From Ovis canadensis (Eukaryota; Chordata; Mammalia; Artiodactyla; Bovidae), in NCBI RefSeq assembly GCF_042477335.2, contig NC_091257.1:49694501-49758500 (forward strand): DNA of 64,000 nucleotides, given 5' to 3'. Below are positions 11,117 through 22,800 of this stretch, piece by piece (the first letter of the stretch is position 1; every line of letters starts with the position of its first letter). The position numbers and the translations under genes were made by a program. Under the pieces are notes generated by a model that did not search any database, had not been told where the DNA came from, and saw only the letters and a list, made by a program, of their open reading frames with translations.

Positions 11117-11823
11117 GAAAAAGTTGTCTTAAAGCTCAACATTCAGAAAACGAAGATCATGGCATCTGGTCCCATCACTTCATGGGAAATAGATGGGGAA
11201 ACAGTGTCAGACTTTAGTTTTGGGGGCTCCAAAATCACTGCAGATGGTGACTGCAGCCATGAAATTAAAAGACGCTTACTCCTTGGAAGAAAAGTTATGA
11301 TCAACCTAGATAGCATACTCAAAAGCAGAGACATTACCTTGCCAACTAAGGTCCGTCTAGTCAAGGCTATGGTTTTTCCAGTAGTCATGTATGGATGTGA
11401 GAGTTGGACTGTGAAGAAGGCTGAGCGCTGAAGAATTGATGCTTTTGAACTGTGGTGTTGGAGAAGACTCTTGAGAGTCCCTTGGACTGCAAGGAAATCC
11501 AACCAGTCCATTCTGAAGGAGATCAACCTTGGGATTTCTTTGGAGGGAATGATGCTAAAGCTGAAGCTCCAGTACTTTGGCCACCTCATGCGAAGAGTTG
11601 ACTCATTGGAAAAGACTCTGATGCTGGGAGGGATTGGGGGTAGGAGGAGAAGGGGACGGCAGAGGATGAGATGGCTGGATGGCATCGCTGACTCGATGGA
11701 TGTGAGTCTGAGTGAACTCCGGGAGCTGGTGATGGACAGGGAGGCCTGGCGTGCTGCGATTCATGGGGTCACAGAGTCAGACACGACTGAGCGACTGAAC
11801 TGAACTAGACTGAACTGAACTGA
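11117..11823 (+). mobile_element. BovB copy E, 5' truncated, best preserved
   Basis: 707 bp covering the last third of the reverse transcriptase and the full 3' end, with several actga tail units (one altered to actaga). It shows the least coding damage of all 13 copies, so it is probably the youngest long copy. No clear target-site duplication was found. Confidence 0.94.
11159..11803 (+). pseudogene. BovB reverse transcriptase C-terminus, one nonsense codon
   Basis: Two open stretches, 11159-11431 and 11471-11803, are in the same frame and together give about 215 codons. They are broken only by a TGA at 11429-11431 where copy A has a CGG Arg codon (the likely ancestral CGA would make this a CpG change). 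The region holds the thumb and C-terminal segment ([38 protein letters not shown]) but not the YADD box. It can only be a remnant. Confidence 0.85.
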
Positions 11824-12370
11824 AGGTTGGCAGCTGTTGAAAGCTCTTTATCCTGTGGGGTCCTTGTGAGGGTTGTTTGGAGACCCTGTTTCTCGTCCCG
11901 CTGTGCCTACTCCAGAAATCTCACACCTGGGTGGATGTTCCTCTGGTTCACTGGATCATTTACTCCTTCTGCAGCCATGAAAATGAGGGTTTGACAACTT
12001 GTCCTAAGCTGACATCACTGAGTTGCTGGTCTTGCCCACATCAGGTCCGTAGAGAGCCTCTCCTTCCATCTGTCCCCACAGACTCCGGACATGCAGGCTG
12101 ATCCCAGAGTCTCCGCCTCTGTTCTGACCTGCCATCAGCAGCTAGCCATCAGCAGCTAGCAGCTAGCTGTCTTCTCTCCTGTCTAGGTTCTCAATAGACA
12201 GTCAGACACCAGCCTAGTCTCCACCCTCAAATCCAGGGACATGTTGAAATCTCTGGGGAGCCACCTGTTCTCTGCAGGTGATGGGGGCTCATCCACTACC
12301 TATCATGCTTTGCAGGGAGGTCTTCTAGCACAGCTGTCTCCAAAGAAATTGTTTTTACAAATCCTTCTTT
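11824..12370. other. Unassigned DNA with a small tandem
   Basis: Mostly unassigned. Around 12132-12168 the unit catcagcagctagc occurs twice, followed by further agctagc copies. Confidence 0.45.
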
Positions 12371-12478
12371 GAATCTACTTTTGACTTATTTTGTAGCCTT
12401 GAAATTTTGGGTTTCCCTGGTGGCTCAGACGGTAAAGAAGGGCTTCCCTGAATCTACTTTTGACTTATTTTATAGCCT
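12371..12478 (+). mobile_element. Truncated Bov-tA head between 29-bp direct repeats
   Basis: Only the first 30 or so bases of a Bov-tA head (gtttccctggtggctcagac plus ggtaaagaa, about 12411-12440) are present. They lie between two copies of a 29-bp host sequence beginning gaatctacttttgacttatt (12371-12399 and 12450-12478; one mismatch). Either this is an aborted or 3'-truncated insertion, or a 79-bp tandem duplication. Confidence 0.65.
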
Positions 12479-12524
12479 CAAACTGAGAACTGAAACTTGA
12501 GAGTTTGACCAGTTTTTTGATTTA

Positions 12525-12728
12525 TTCTCCAGGTGGTGCAGTAGTAAAGAATTTACTTGCCAATACAAGAGACGCAAGAGATGCAGTTTTGATCCCTAGG
12601 TTGGGAAGATCCCCTGGAAAAGGAAATGGCAACCCCCTCCAATATTCTTGCCTGGAAAATTCCATGGACAGAGGAGCCTGGCAGGCTACAGTACATGGGG
12701 TCACAGAGTCAGACACACCTACCCATGC
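12525..12728 (+). mobile_element. Bov-tA SINE
   Basis: tRNA head (aggtggtgcagtagtaaaga) and BovB-like body ending in cagagtcagacacacct. Moderately diverged. Confidence 0.88.
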
Positions 12729-12811
12729 ACACTGGTCACTGGTTAATTCTTTCTGTAAGTTCTCACTTGGAAACTGCTATTTACTATATCTTGGTGAGTC
12801 AGTAAAAATGT

Positions 12812-12861
12812 CTAATTTCAAAAAAACACACACATAAAATAAAAAACAAACAAAAAAAAGC
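12812..12861 (+). repeat. A-rich low-complexity tract
   Basis: A-rich run with short cacacaca and aaacaaac patches. Confidence 0.8.
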
Positions 12862-13139
12862 AAACTTCCAATTTCATATACTCTACAATTAGATTGCGGA
12901 GAAGGTGAAGGCATTCAGAGCAAACAAGAAACAGATAAATCAAAGTGAAGTTGGATCCAGGCCTGAGTCAACTTTCTAAGATAAAGAAGAGAAATGGGGT
13001 CACTGAGTTTTCATAGCTGTGAGACGGGGGCTGGAGGCATTTTAATCTACAAACCAGAGGTCAGGGTGACATTACTAGTACAGAAAACTTGGGAATATAC
13101 ATCCAAGGTAATTGCTACTGGGTTATATCTTGAAGGCAG
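12862..13139. other. Unassigned DNA
   Basis: No recognised feature; possibly a further diverged part of the adjacent L2. Confidence 0.35.
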
Positions 13140-13520
13140 GTGTGGGCATATTTGCATTTTTGGAAGTTCACCGTGGCCACAGTCTGAAGGGTGGAATGAA
13201 AAGGCAGAGGTTGGAGACCCGGGAGAGGTTATTACAGTAAACCAGATGGGAAACCATAAAGAGGTAAATCATTGCATTGGCTTTGGAAACAGAGGGGAAA
13301 AGGCAAAGTTTAAGGCAGTTAAGAGGCAATTCCTCCAGTAATTGATGATAGGATGTCCAGGAAGGAGTTAAAGATGATTTCAAGTTTCTGCCTTGAGCAA
13401 CTGGAAGAACTGTAATTCTATCCACTGAGATGCAAAAGAGCAGATATGTGGGGGAAAGGTGCCTAATTTCTTTGATGGTCAAGGAGGGGATTATGGAAGA
13501 AAGGCAGTGAAAGGATCATG
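13140..13520 (-). mobile_element. L2 LINE fragment
   Basis: Reverse complement of L2: aaggcagaggttggagaccc, gaggttattacagtaaacca, caagtttctgccttgagcaa and the block with atccactgagatgcaaaaga all line up in L2 order. Ancient and non-coding. Confidence 0.72.
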
Positions 13521-14284
13521 GAATCCATATTTAGACCAAAATACCTAGAAGGGAGGAAATTCTGAGTAAGGTTTAAGTCTTAAACTGGACTCTGTAGTAA
13601 TTCTTTATACCAATAATTATCCATTAAAATATGATTGCTTAACTTTCACTGGAGAAGATAAAATTACTGTAGCACCATTAGATTACTGTTAGTTCTATAC
13701 TATTAATCCTATCTAATTGGAAGTGGAAATGACAGTACAAAGTACAGGTAAAAGAAAAAAGGTGTCAGACTAGTCCTTCTACTAAATCTCTTTCTTTGCA
13801 TTTATTCTACATATGTTTCACCTGCAAATTCATTCCTCCTTTGCATCTAGCTCCACTGGGAGCTCCCCCGCCCCATACACTCACCCCGCAGGGACAGGCA
13901 CATGACCTAGAACAGCCAATTAGAATACCCTAGCCCTCTTGGATCCAGTGATTGGTTCAGGAGTAATCCGTGTCCCAAGCAGCACCAATCAAACTCTTCC
14001 TTCTGATGGCTGTAAGGATGTTGGAAAAGAGCATCTATCTCTCTGCCAGGCCTGCTAAGCACCACTTGGGGAGAGTCTGTGGTTTCGGGGTACCATTTTG
14101 TCTTCTCGGATGTGAAACTGAAGCAAACAACAGCTCTCAGTTTCCAAGTTATTTTGGTCAGAACACGTCTCCTTCCCCTCTTTAAAATTTTTCTTAATAT
14201 AGTTTGAGATGTTTTTCACTTGCAAAAGAGCTCTGACAAGTTTCCTTGGTGTCCACAGACAAAGCCCATGGCCCTCCCTTATAT
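13521..14284. other. Mostly unassigned; possible ancient repeat at 13880-14150
   Basis: The segment around 13895-14000, with cacatgacctagaacagcca and gattggttcaggagtaatcc, resembles a common mammalian interspersed repeat that I cannot name with confidence. The rest is unassigned. Confidence 0.35.
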
Positions 14285-16040
14285 GCCCCTACTGCTTTAT
14301 TGAGATATCATCATACACCATGCCCTTCACCATTTTAAGCACAATTCAGTGGACATTTTTGTACATTCACAGAACTGTACAACTAACACCATTATTTAAT
14401 TTTAGAATATTTTCATTGCCCCCAAATGCAATCCCACAAGTATTAGTCATTTTTCACTACTTCCTTTGGTAATCACTAATTTACTCTATGTCTCTATGGA
14501 TTTTCCTGTTCTGGACATTTTGTGCAAATGGGATCCTACAGTGTATGGCTTTTGTGTCTGGTATCTTTCATTAAGCATGATGTTTTCAAAGTTTATCCAT
14601 ATTATATCATTATATCATTCTTTTTTATAGCCAAGTAATAGTACCCATTTTGGTTATCTATTTATCAGTTGATAGACATTTGGAGTATTTCCACTTTGAG
14701 ACTGCTATTAAAATGCTGCTATATTTGTGTAGATGTTCTTGTGTGGACATATGTTTTTATTCTCTTGGGTATCCATCGAGGGGTGAAATTGCTGAGTCAT
14801 GTGGTAACTCTATGTTTAAACTTTTGAGGAACTGCCAAGTTATTTTCCAAAATAGATGCATCATTTTATATTCCCACCAGCAATGTATGAGGGTTCAAAT
14901 TTTTCCACATCCTCACTACACTTCTTTTTATCTGTCTTTTTAACTTTGTCATCCAAGTGGGTATGAAGTGGTACCCAATTGTGGTTTTGATTTACATTTC
15001 CGTGGGGGAATATTTCATGTGCTTATTGGCCACTTGTAAACCTTTTTTGAAAAATGTTTAAAATTGAGTTATTTGGTGTTTTATTGTTGGGTTGTAATAG
15101 TTCCTCATATATTCTGTTTATAAGTCTATTAGCTATAGGATTTGCAAATAAATATGGTGACTGCAGCCATGAAATTAAAAGACGCTTACTCCTTGGAAGA
15201 AAAGTTATGACCAACCTGGATAGTATATTCAAAAGCAGAGACATTACTTTGCCGACTAAGGTCCGTCTGGTCAAAGCTATGGTTTTTCCTGTGGTCATGT
15301 ATGGATGTGAGAGTTGGACTGTGAAGAAGGCTGAGTGCCAAACAATTGATGCTTTTAAACTGTGGTGTTGGAGAAGACTCTTGAGAGTCCCTTGGACTGC
15401 AAGGAGATCCAACCAGTCCAATCTGAAGGAGATCAGCCCTGGGATTTCTTTGGAAGGAATGATGCTAAAGCCTCATGTGAAGAGCTGACTCATTGGAAAA
15501 GACTCTGATGCTGGGAGAGATTGGGGGCAGGAGGAAAAGGGGACGACCGAGGATGAGATGGCTGAATGGCATCATGGACTTGATGGACGTGAGTCTGAGT
15601 GAACTCCGGGAGTTGGTGATGGACAGGGAGGCCTGGCGTGGTGCGATTCATGGGGTCACAAAGAGTCGGACACGACTGAGCGACTGAACTGAACTGAACT
15701 GATGTTCTCTCATTCTGAAGGTTGCTGTTTTACTTTCCTATTGTGTTCCATTAAGGACAAAAACAAAAAATTTTAATGAAGTCCAATTTATTTATTTTTC
15801 TTTTGTAACATGTGCTTATGGTATTGTATCTTAAAAAAAAAAAAAAATGGCCTAAGCCAAGAACACAAAGATTTACACTTAGAATGCTTTCTTGTGAGAG
15901 TTTACAGCTTTAGATCTATGATCCATTTTGAGCCAATTTTGTATCCTGTTACTTCTTGCCTCTCTCCCTCTCTTTTTGTTCTCGTCCAGTTGCGCTATGA
16001 TTTTTGGTACACAAACATTCTGGTATATTTTTTAGAGGAT
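14285..16040 (-). mobile_element. L1M 3' region split by BovB F
   Basis: Reverse complement of an ancient L1, covering the 3' UTR and the end of ORF2. Recognisable blocks are caattcagtggacatttttg, tttatctatttatcagttgatag-like sequence near 14655, tgggtatccatcgaggggtg, and, after the BovB, aatgaagtccaatttattta and gatctatgatccattttgag. About 1.2 kb of L1 is left once the 547-bp BovB is removed. Frames are heavily mutated. Confidence 0.88.
15155..15701 (+). mobile_element. BovB copy F, 5' truncated, inside L1M
   Basis: Starts within the GDCSHEIKRRLLLGRKVM segment and ends with actga units. Compared with the other copies it lacks about 23 bp near 15470 (between atgctaaagc and ctcatgtg), which breaks the frame. 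The L1 sequence resumes immediately after the tail. Confidence 0.93.
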
Positions 16041-16140
16041 GTGAATAAACATGGATCCCCAAGAGGACTTTGAACTTAAATAAGCTTAGAAAAGTTTGCA
16101 GAGTATATTTCCCTCTTGAAGATTCATAGTGTATATGTGC
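16041..16140. other. Unassigned DNA
   Basis: Short interval after the L1M without recognised content. Confidence 0.35.
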
Positions 16141-16660
16141 TCATTAGAGGCTTAACGTCAGCAGCAGGAGAAGAAACCGTTGTGTTTTGGTTCATCTTGT
16201 GCTTACAGATACCATAGTCTGGTGCTGGAGGCGGTGCTGTGCCTCCCTGATGCCCCTTTGGAAGAGAACTCATTCCAGCTGCTGACAGTGCCCCTGGGGG
16301 CCACCCCTCAGCTGTTGGCCCCCTAGGCATTTGGCTCCACTGAGTTTAACTACCTTATCCAAGATCATGCTTCCTTGCGGGAACAGACCACAGCCAAACA
16401 CTGATTGGCCTAGGGATATAAATGCCTGGCTATCTACCCCCTCCTCAAGACAGATTTGCAGGCTCATTTCATCTTCAGAATCCCTGCTGCCCCAGCTAAG
16501 GCCGCCCCTTAGTCAGCTCTCCTCTCTCTGATTCTGCTTTCAGCCCAGCCCTTCTCTTTCTCAAGTGTCGATCCTAAAAGCATGCCTTCAGAACTGGCTT
16601 CCATGCAAAAGAGTATCTCAGCAGCTGCTGCTAGGAGAACCCAACCTGTGACCAAAAAGA
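16141..16660 (+). mobile_element. Possible ancient LTR
   Basis: The order ctgattggcc (CCAAT-like), gggatataaatgcctgg (TATA-like) and a later gagaacccaacctgtgac end resembles an old mammalian LTR-type repeat. I cannot name the family, and no flanking duplication is clear. Confidence 0.3.
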
Positions 16661-16829
16661 ATTTCCCAAACACATTGGAGTACCAAATTTTAGTTTTTAG
16701 GAAACAATTACTACCAGGGTGGCAGTCAAGAACACCACTAGGGGAAATGTAAATTTAGCAGAAGCAAGACTTGCAACCAAAAGAACTGATGTACATTCAG
16801 ATTTGTCTGCTGATTGGCTATTTGATCTT

Positions 16830-16957
16830 TTTAAAAAACACATTTCTTTATTTGGATAATGGATCTTTAGTTGTGGCATGGGGGGGTCAGGTTCCCTAAC
16901 CAGTGATCCAACCCGGGCCTCCTGCACGGGCCCCCTGCATTGGGAGCATAGAGTGTC
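16830..16957 (-). mobile_element. CHR-2-type SINE with perfect 15-bp duplication
   Basis: Reverse-complement tRNA-Glu SINE (ctttagttgtggcatggggg, gtgatccaacccgggcctcc, ccctgcattgggagcatag). It is flanked by tggctatttgatctt at 16815-16829 and 16958-16972. A 12-14 bp block around cctcctgcacgggcc looks locally duplicated. Confidence 0.92.
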
Positions 16958-17085
16958 TGGCTATTTGATCTTGATCTAGCTTCCTATTTTGCTGGAGCTT
17001 CAGTCTATCCTCAATAAAATGAGCACCATAAAATCCACATCCGGAAATCTGAAAAGGCCTACCAGTGCTTAGTTGATCCTTCTAA

Positions 17086-17296
17086 AGTAAAAGTGTTAGT
17101 CGCTCAGTCATGTCTGACTCTGTGACACCATGGACTGTAGCCCGCCAGGCTTCTCTGTCCATGGAATTCTCCAGGCAAGAATGCTGCAGTGAGTTGCCAA
17201 TCCCTTCTCCCGGGGATCTTCCCAACCTGGGATTGAACCTGGAGTCTCCCATATTGCAGGCAGATTGTCTACTGTTTGAGCCAACAGGCAAGCCCA
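17086..17296 (-). mobile_element. Bov-tA SINE
   Basis: Reverse complement: gtgttagtcgctcagtcatg end first, then ccatggaattctccaggcaa, and the tRNA head at the right (tattgcaggcagattgtcta, gagccaacaggcaagccc). Imperfect flanking repeats atccttctaaag and aatcctttcaaaag. Confidence 0.92.
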
Positions 17297-17329
17297 ATCC
17301 TTTCAAAAGAGCTCCACAAAGCAGGGGGT

Positions 17330-17420
17330 TTGTGTAGTTTATATACTACTATGTCCCAAGTGCCTAGAGCTATCTGATACATAGCAAGCATTCTATAAAT
17401 ATTTGAATTCATTAAGTAAA
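17330..17420 (+). mobile_element. L2 3' end
   Basis: The block gtgcctagagctatctgata, tagcaagcattctataaata and tttgaattcatt resembles the L2 3' terminus. Short and diverged. Confidence 0.5.
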
Positions 17421-17445
17421 TAACACACAACTAACCGTGGAAAGT

Positions 17446-17718
17446 TTTATTGAGGTATATTTCCTGTCCATATTGTTGAATAGGTCATTTGTGAAAAGGA
17501 AAAGTAAAGATTACTTTCACGAGGTCTGCTAGCTGACCTTTCCCATACTCACTGGGAGCCATAAAAACACTGGCACCATTACTACGAGATTTCTTGGGCA
17601 ACATCCCACAAACCTTTACAGCCACCAATTTAATTTGCTGACCTTTCCTGTAATTTCTGGTATAGGTCATAGTCTCGAGCAAATAAGCTAAAAAGTCACT
17701 TGCATTGACTATTGTATT
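17446..17718 (-). other. Unidentified 78-codon open frame with nearby AATAAA
   Basis: A minus-strand frame is open for 78 codons; a Met-initiated version gives 65 residues (17682-17488). It includes the segment VKVCGMLPKKSRSNG. An AATAAA on the same strand (17446-17451) lies about 35 nt after the stop. I do not recognise the protein. It could be a fragment of an old retrogene, part of an unrecognised transposon, or chance. Confidence 0.25.
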
Positions 17719-17906
17719 AGATTAAAGCAAGCCTCATAAAGTCCCAGTGAAATGCATTTTGAAGGCTTATTAATTTGAATTGGAAAACATCTTGAAGCTT
17801 ACTGAGAAGAATCAAAATGTCATGCCGTGTTTGCCGGCTGTCGCATGAACAGGGTGGAGACATTCTACTTCGTTTAGCACATCCCAAGGCTTGTGTTACT
17901 GGATTA

Positions 17907-18030
17907 AGACATGGCAACCCACTCCAGTATCCTTGCCTGGAAAATTCCATGGACAGAGGAACCTGGTGGGCTACAGTCCATGCGGTCACACAGAGTCGGA
18001 CATGACTGAAGCAACTGAGCACACGCAGGC
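17907..18030 (+). mobile_element. Bov-tA 3' part, head missing
   Basis: Starts at gacatggcaacccactccag and continues to cggacatgactgaagcaact. The tRNA head is absent, so this is a 5'-truncated copy. Confidence 0.85.
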
Positions 18031-18374
18031 GTATGTTATTAGCAGTTTTTCCTACTAGTAGTGGCACTGAAGAGCAAGAGTGAATAAAATTCCTCAGGGC
18101 AGCATTGTTTGTGTTGGATTTTGTGCATAATTTGGCTAAAAGACATAGTCTCTCCCCATAGGAAGACTTCAGGGGGACTAACACCCTTCTAGAAGCAGGA
18201 AAGGTTTGGGATTTTGCTCTTGACACTCAGGCATGATTTAGGGGGAGGAAAACACACCGCCACAAGCTCCTAGAAGAAGAACAAAGAAAAGGTCCATTGG
18301 AGAGATTCAACTGGGGAGAAGAGGGGCACAAGGATGCTGCTCGTTGTAGCTGGAGCTTAGGAAGACATGTTGAA
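18031..18374. other. Unassigned DNA
   Basis: No recognised family or exon. Confidence 0.4.
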
Positions 18375-18580
18375 AAGCTGTCACCTGAATTGTGTCCTGA
18401 AAACTAAATATAATTTCTGATGGTGAGGTTGTGAGGGCAGGGCATTCCAGAAATAGTGCAAATGGTACAATCCTAGAAACCGATCGAGACAGAATACAGG
18501 GTGCCAGAGGCTAATGTGATGGGCAATGAGAATGCACAGATGTTGATGGGAATGAAAGAGTCATGAACATTTTATTACAC
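18375..18580 (-). mobile_element. Possible L2 fragment
   Basis: ggcagggcattccagaaata and the following gccagaggctaatgtgatgg fit the reverse complement of L2 internal sequence. Strongly diverged. Confidence 0.42.
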
Positions 18581-18869
18581 GTGATTAATCACTGAGTTAG
18601 CAATTCTCTTCTCTAGTTCTCACAGTGTATCTCATGCCCCAAGTCTTGAAGCAAGTTTTAAACTATAAAACTACATGGAAACAACATATCTGAAGGTCAG
18701 GCTTCTGAAAAGTTTGTGTCTCTGGAATAACACCTTGAATGTCAAAATAACTGAAACAAAAGAGAATAAGTAAAAAAGAAAAAGATAAAGGAGGAGGAAG
18801 AAAAAGAGAGAGAAAAGGGAAAACAGAAAGATCTCCAGGAATCACTAAAACCTCATTGCAAAGGATGGG

Positions 18870-19080
18870 TTTAGGAGTTCAACAGTCTAGGCTTGAATCC
18901 TGATCCTGTCACTTATTAATCCTAAGTGGGATCTCACTAAGGTCCCATGGGACTTCACGAAGCTCCATTTCTGCCTATGCAAGTTGGCATCACAGTCTCA
19001 CCCATCCTGGAGGGGGGTACCAAATGGAGATATTCTTAAAGCCTCTTATGAATGACCTCAAGCACGGGGCACTCAGTCTG
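18870..19080 (+). mobile_element. MIR SINE
   Basis: The MIR order is kept: gtctaggcttgaatcctgat, cctgtcacttattaatccta, gctccatttctgcctatgca and the later tcttatgaatgacctcaagc. Diverged. Confidence 0.6.
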
Positions 19081-20743
19081 TCTACCTGCTCAGTGAAGCT
19101 TCTGGCTGCTCTCACTACCTCCTGGCACTAAAGCTCACGGCTTTTCTCAAAAGACAAGTTCTTCTGTTCTCAATCTACTGTCTGTATTCAAACGAGATTT
19201 TTGCTCACCTTGTTTGTTGAGCATTGGGCACTCGGGCAGGGATGTTATCACAGGGGGAGACTCCTGGAAACATACATGATCACCCAGGCCGGCAGCAGAG
19301 GGTGGGACCAGCAATGCAGATTGCATGTCTACACTGTGCTTGTTTGGCTATGTCTTAAAGCATCAAAAGGACATAGTGGGTGTGGTAACAGTGTCCTCGA
19401 GTTGGAATGAAAGGCTGAATTCCTTCCTTCAGTCCAAGTACCTTCCATTACCAAAGCTTCAGGGCTGATGTGGGGATAACAGACGGCAAACACGACAGTT
19501 GATTTAAATGGAGCTGGGAACGAACCAGGCAGTCTCTCACATGGCTAGGATATTTGCATTCAAAACAGTCAAAACGAGCAAATGTTTGAGTCATCTGAAA
19601 AAAAATTTTTACTTGCAAAGGAAGCTGTAGATGACTCATTTTCCAGGCATGTTTGATAATGAATCGTCAAATCTGCTGAGTGAGGTGAGAAACAGGTGCT
19701 CACAGGTTGTTTGCCGATTGAATGGGTTCTATTTTGCTTTTGTTGCGCACAGTGAAACAGGTAAAACCACCATTTTTTCCTTCATTGGTGCCTCAACTTC
19801 ATCCCAAAGGATGAATCCTCCTATCTCCAAATTCCCTGTTCCAACTCATGGCACTGCCATCCTGAGCCTTCCAGACTGGAGACTGGGGGATGTCTTCAAG
19901 TCTTCTCTGCCCCTCATCCCTGCATCCAGATGATGGGCCAGTCTACAAACACTTTTCTGTAACGTTTTGTCCATTTGTGCCCATCTCTTGAGTCCTACTT
20001 AAGCAGGTAATTCTTTTTCACCCTGAGGTTGCAGTACCTTCGAGAAGGCAGCTATCCTTTAAATCCATCCCATTCTACACCCCACATGAAAATGGTCATC
20101 TGAGAATCTGGCTGGGACTTGACCACAACCTGATCATGAGCACCTCTCTTAAAGCACTGCCAGCCTCTGCTTCTCAGCAGCAGGGTGAAGGCATACTTGT
20201 TGGAAGCATTGTTGGAAAGGGCAGGGTCACTTCTGGGAGGAGCCCTCCATTGCTGGGATGAGAGACCCTCCAGAGCTTTCCTCTTCCTTCTCCCATAGTG
20301 ACCAGTGTGCCCCAGACAGTAGCAACACCATCAGCCTGAGTCCTGTGGTAAGGGCAGTGTCAGGACAGTGTGCAGTGCAGCCTGTAGCTGCCCCATGAAT
20401 GTAACTAACATATATGGCAAATCCAGCTTGTAGTCTTCCGTCATCAGGGTTTAGTTGCATATGGCAAGTCCAGCGTGGTCTTAAGCCATTGGGGTTCAGT
20501 GGTTGCTCAGAACTGAGCCCATCTTGACTGATGCATCCCTCCCCAAAGGCTTCAAGGCTCCCCATTATACTGAGTGAGACTCTCTTCCAAGCCCTTTGAC
20601 ATAGCATTGAAGGACCTCTGATGCAAATCTACCCTTCTACTTGCTCTCCTGAGCTGTCCCTTTACACGAGCTGTATCTCAACTGAGCTGGACCAGTTTCT
20701 GCTCCCCAAGACTCCACACCCTTCCCTCTACTCCCACGTGCGC
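19081..20743. other. Unassigned DNA with one diverged tandem pair
   Basis: About 1.7 kb with no nameable repeat or exon. Around 20412-20504 a unit of about 47 bp starting atatggcaa(a/g)tccagc occurs twice with perhaps 75 percent identity. Confidence 0.45.
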
Positions 20744-20881
20744 ATGGGTGCTAAGTCACTTCAGTCATATCTCCATATCTTTGTGACCCTATGGATGATA
20801 GAGCACCAGGCTTCTCTGTCCATGGAATTCTCCAGGCAAGAATACTGGAGTAGGTTGCCATGGCCTCCTCCAGGGGATCTT
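20744..20881 (-). mobile_element. Bov-tA body, head missing
   Basis: Reverse complement of the BovB-related body (gtgctaagtcacttcagtca, ttctctgtccatggaattct). It stops at ccaggggatctt, before the tRNA part, so it is a 5'-truncated copy. Confidence 0.85.
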
Positions 20882-20924
20882 AAAATGCTTTTCCCCATGC
20901 TTCCCCATCATCAGTCAAAACCTG

Positions 20925-21080
20925 TGCCTCCCTTAATACCTCCCTCAGACATAATTTTTCAAACGGAGCCTTTCCTGATTCCTCCTGCCCCTACCTTAGT
21001 CCCCTGAAGTGTCTCTGTTCTCTGCCACTCTAACCACTCTGTAAGATCCTCGGGTGAGAAACCTGCCACCCTGGGCACCA
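20925..21080 (+). mobile_element. L2 LINE fragment
   Basis: gagcctttcctgattcctcc followed by ctctgtaagatcctcgggtg has the order of the L2 3' region. Diverged. Confidence 0.5.
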
Positions 21081-22689
21081 TACCATTACTACCTACAAGC
21101 CAAGCTCAGAAACAGCACCATTCAGTGCTCCCGGAGGGAATTCCCTGCTCTGGATTTTACAAATAAGACACCTCCAGCCCATGAGATGCAGGTTTCTACC
21201 GGAAAAGTTCATCATAACTGATTCCTGGACCACAGGGGATCTTTTTTTTTTTCCCTCTGGTTTGTGTTTTGTTTTTAACAATGGAGCTCTGGTCACGATG
21301 AATAAGCCCTTTAGAGGACACTAGTTATTTCCTTCTCTTTCTCATGTCTCCCAAAAAGAAGTGGGTAAAAAGCCCTGCAGGGTGAACGGAAGGTTTACGA
21401 AGACGTTTAATTTTTCAGAATTTTCTAAAGCAGACTACAAATCAGCCTAACTGATTCCAGTTGTGGGCTGATGAGTCTAGGCTCACATCTTCTCCGCCAA
21501 GCAGACTGGGTAAAGTTTTAGCCAAGTCTCCATATGGCTGGTGTTCGGTACATATTTGTGATGGATTGACTGTATTCTGGGTGCCAGATCCAGGCGTTTC
21601 CAAAGTGAAAAGAAATACCGATTGCTCTCTCTTTTCCTGTGTTAAAAAGTACAATGTGTACAGCATTCCGTGGGTCCCTGGGACTGGCCTGAATGTCTTC
21701 CAGTGTAATCAAACCCCCGATTGGTCTGCACTCAGAAGATGCAGTGGAAAAGCAGAAAACAGAATTTTTTGATGTCACACTCGGGCACTAATGAGTCTCC
21801 ATGAATCCCCTGGTTTCTCCTGCCTCTTAGATACCAGCTGCCCTCTTTATCTGGACAGCGAGGTTCTGACCTTCACAAATTAACGTCTATCTTTTCTAAG
21901 TCAGTGCTCTTAAAAGGGACTGTGAGAGCAGAAATGGGATTCACCAAAAGTACACCGAGAAGCTGAACGAATCAGGAAATCTGAGAATCAGATTCAGAGA
22001 TCTCACTGCTCTCCGGAATCAGCTCATCATGGACCAGCCCAGGGCGAGACCCACCATCTTTCCTGCTGGTCTAGGGTTTAGGCTTCTGTCCTCCTGGCTA
22101 GAATTGTAGTTACTCCTTCTCTGCCCCTGGAATCTTCTTCAAGGACCTCTGTCTCCAGCTATGCTGGTTAGCTGGTCCAGCTTGGAGAGTATCTGAAGGG
22201 TGAGGCCAAGGTCACAGGCCCACACTCTTAGTTGGCACCTGAGGACCTGCCATTCTCGGGGGGCCTCACTACTCACAGTTTGAGCCATGAAGGAAAGTGT
22301 GAATTTTGCATCACCTGTCTCCCACCAAGCCTCAGGTGGGGGACCTCGCCTTACACAGGGAGGAGCTTAGATGCAAAGTCACCAAGAAGCATGATAATGT
22401 CCACACTTCTTATCCAGATATGCAGCACTCACTGCACTGTGTGTCTGCGTTCATCGGTCTATGCACTCCTTCTGGAGCAACTGGAAACAGGATGTGAAGG
22501 GGGAGGCCGAGGTGACCCCCACACCCATTCTGGGGACTCCCATGCAGTCCCAGCAGCTAAGGCCTCCGAGTGTCCACACTGTGTCTAGTGTGGCCACAAG
22601 ACCCTCATTCTGTGGGACTGTTTGAACCCTGGTTGGTACAAGTCCACCTCTCAAACCAATTGGAGAATTGAGACAGTACCCCAGACTTG
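21081..22689. other. Unassigned DNA
   Basis: About 1.6 kb with no nameable repeat and no exon that I can support. A T-run lies at 21242-21252. Confidence 0.45.
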
Positions 22690-22800
22690 GTACCAACCCC
22701 CTGGGGACCTTGTTAAGGCACAGATTTAAGGGTTGAGGCTGGGATCCTTCATTTCTAATAAGCTCCCAGGTGATACTGTTGCTGTAGTTCGTGGATGTAC
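22690..22800 (+). mobile_element. MER5A (hAT-Charlie MITE) fragment
   Basis: The blocks ggaccttgttaaggcacaga, catttctaataagctcccag and gtgatactgttgctgtag match the MER5A core in order. Ancient non-autonomous DNA transposon. Confidence 0.7.
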
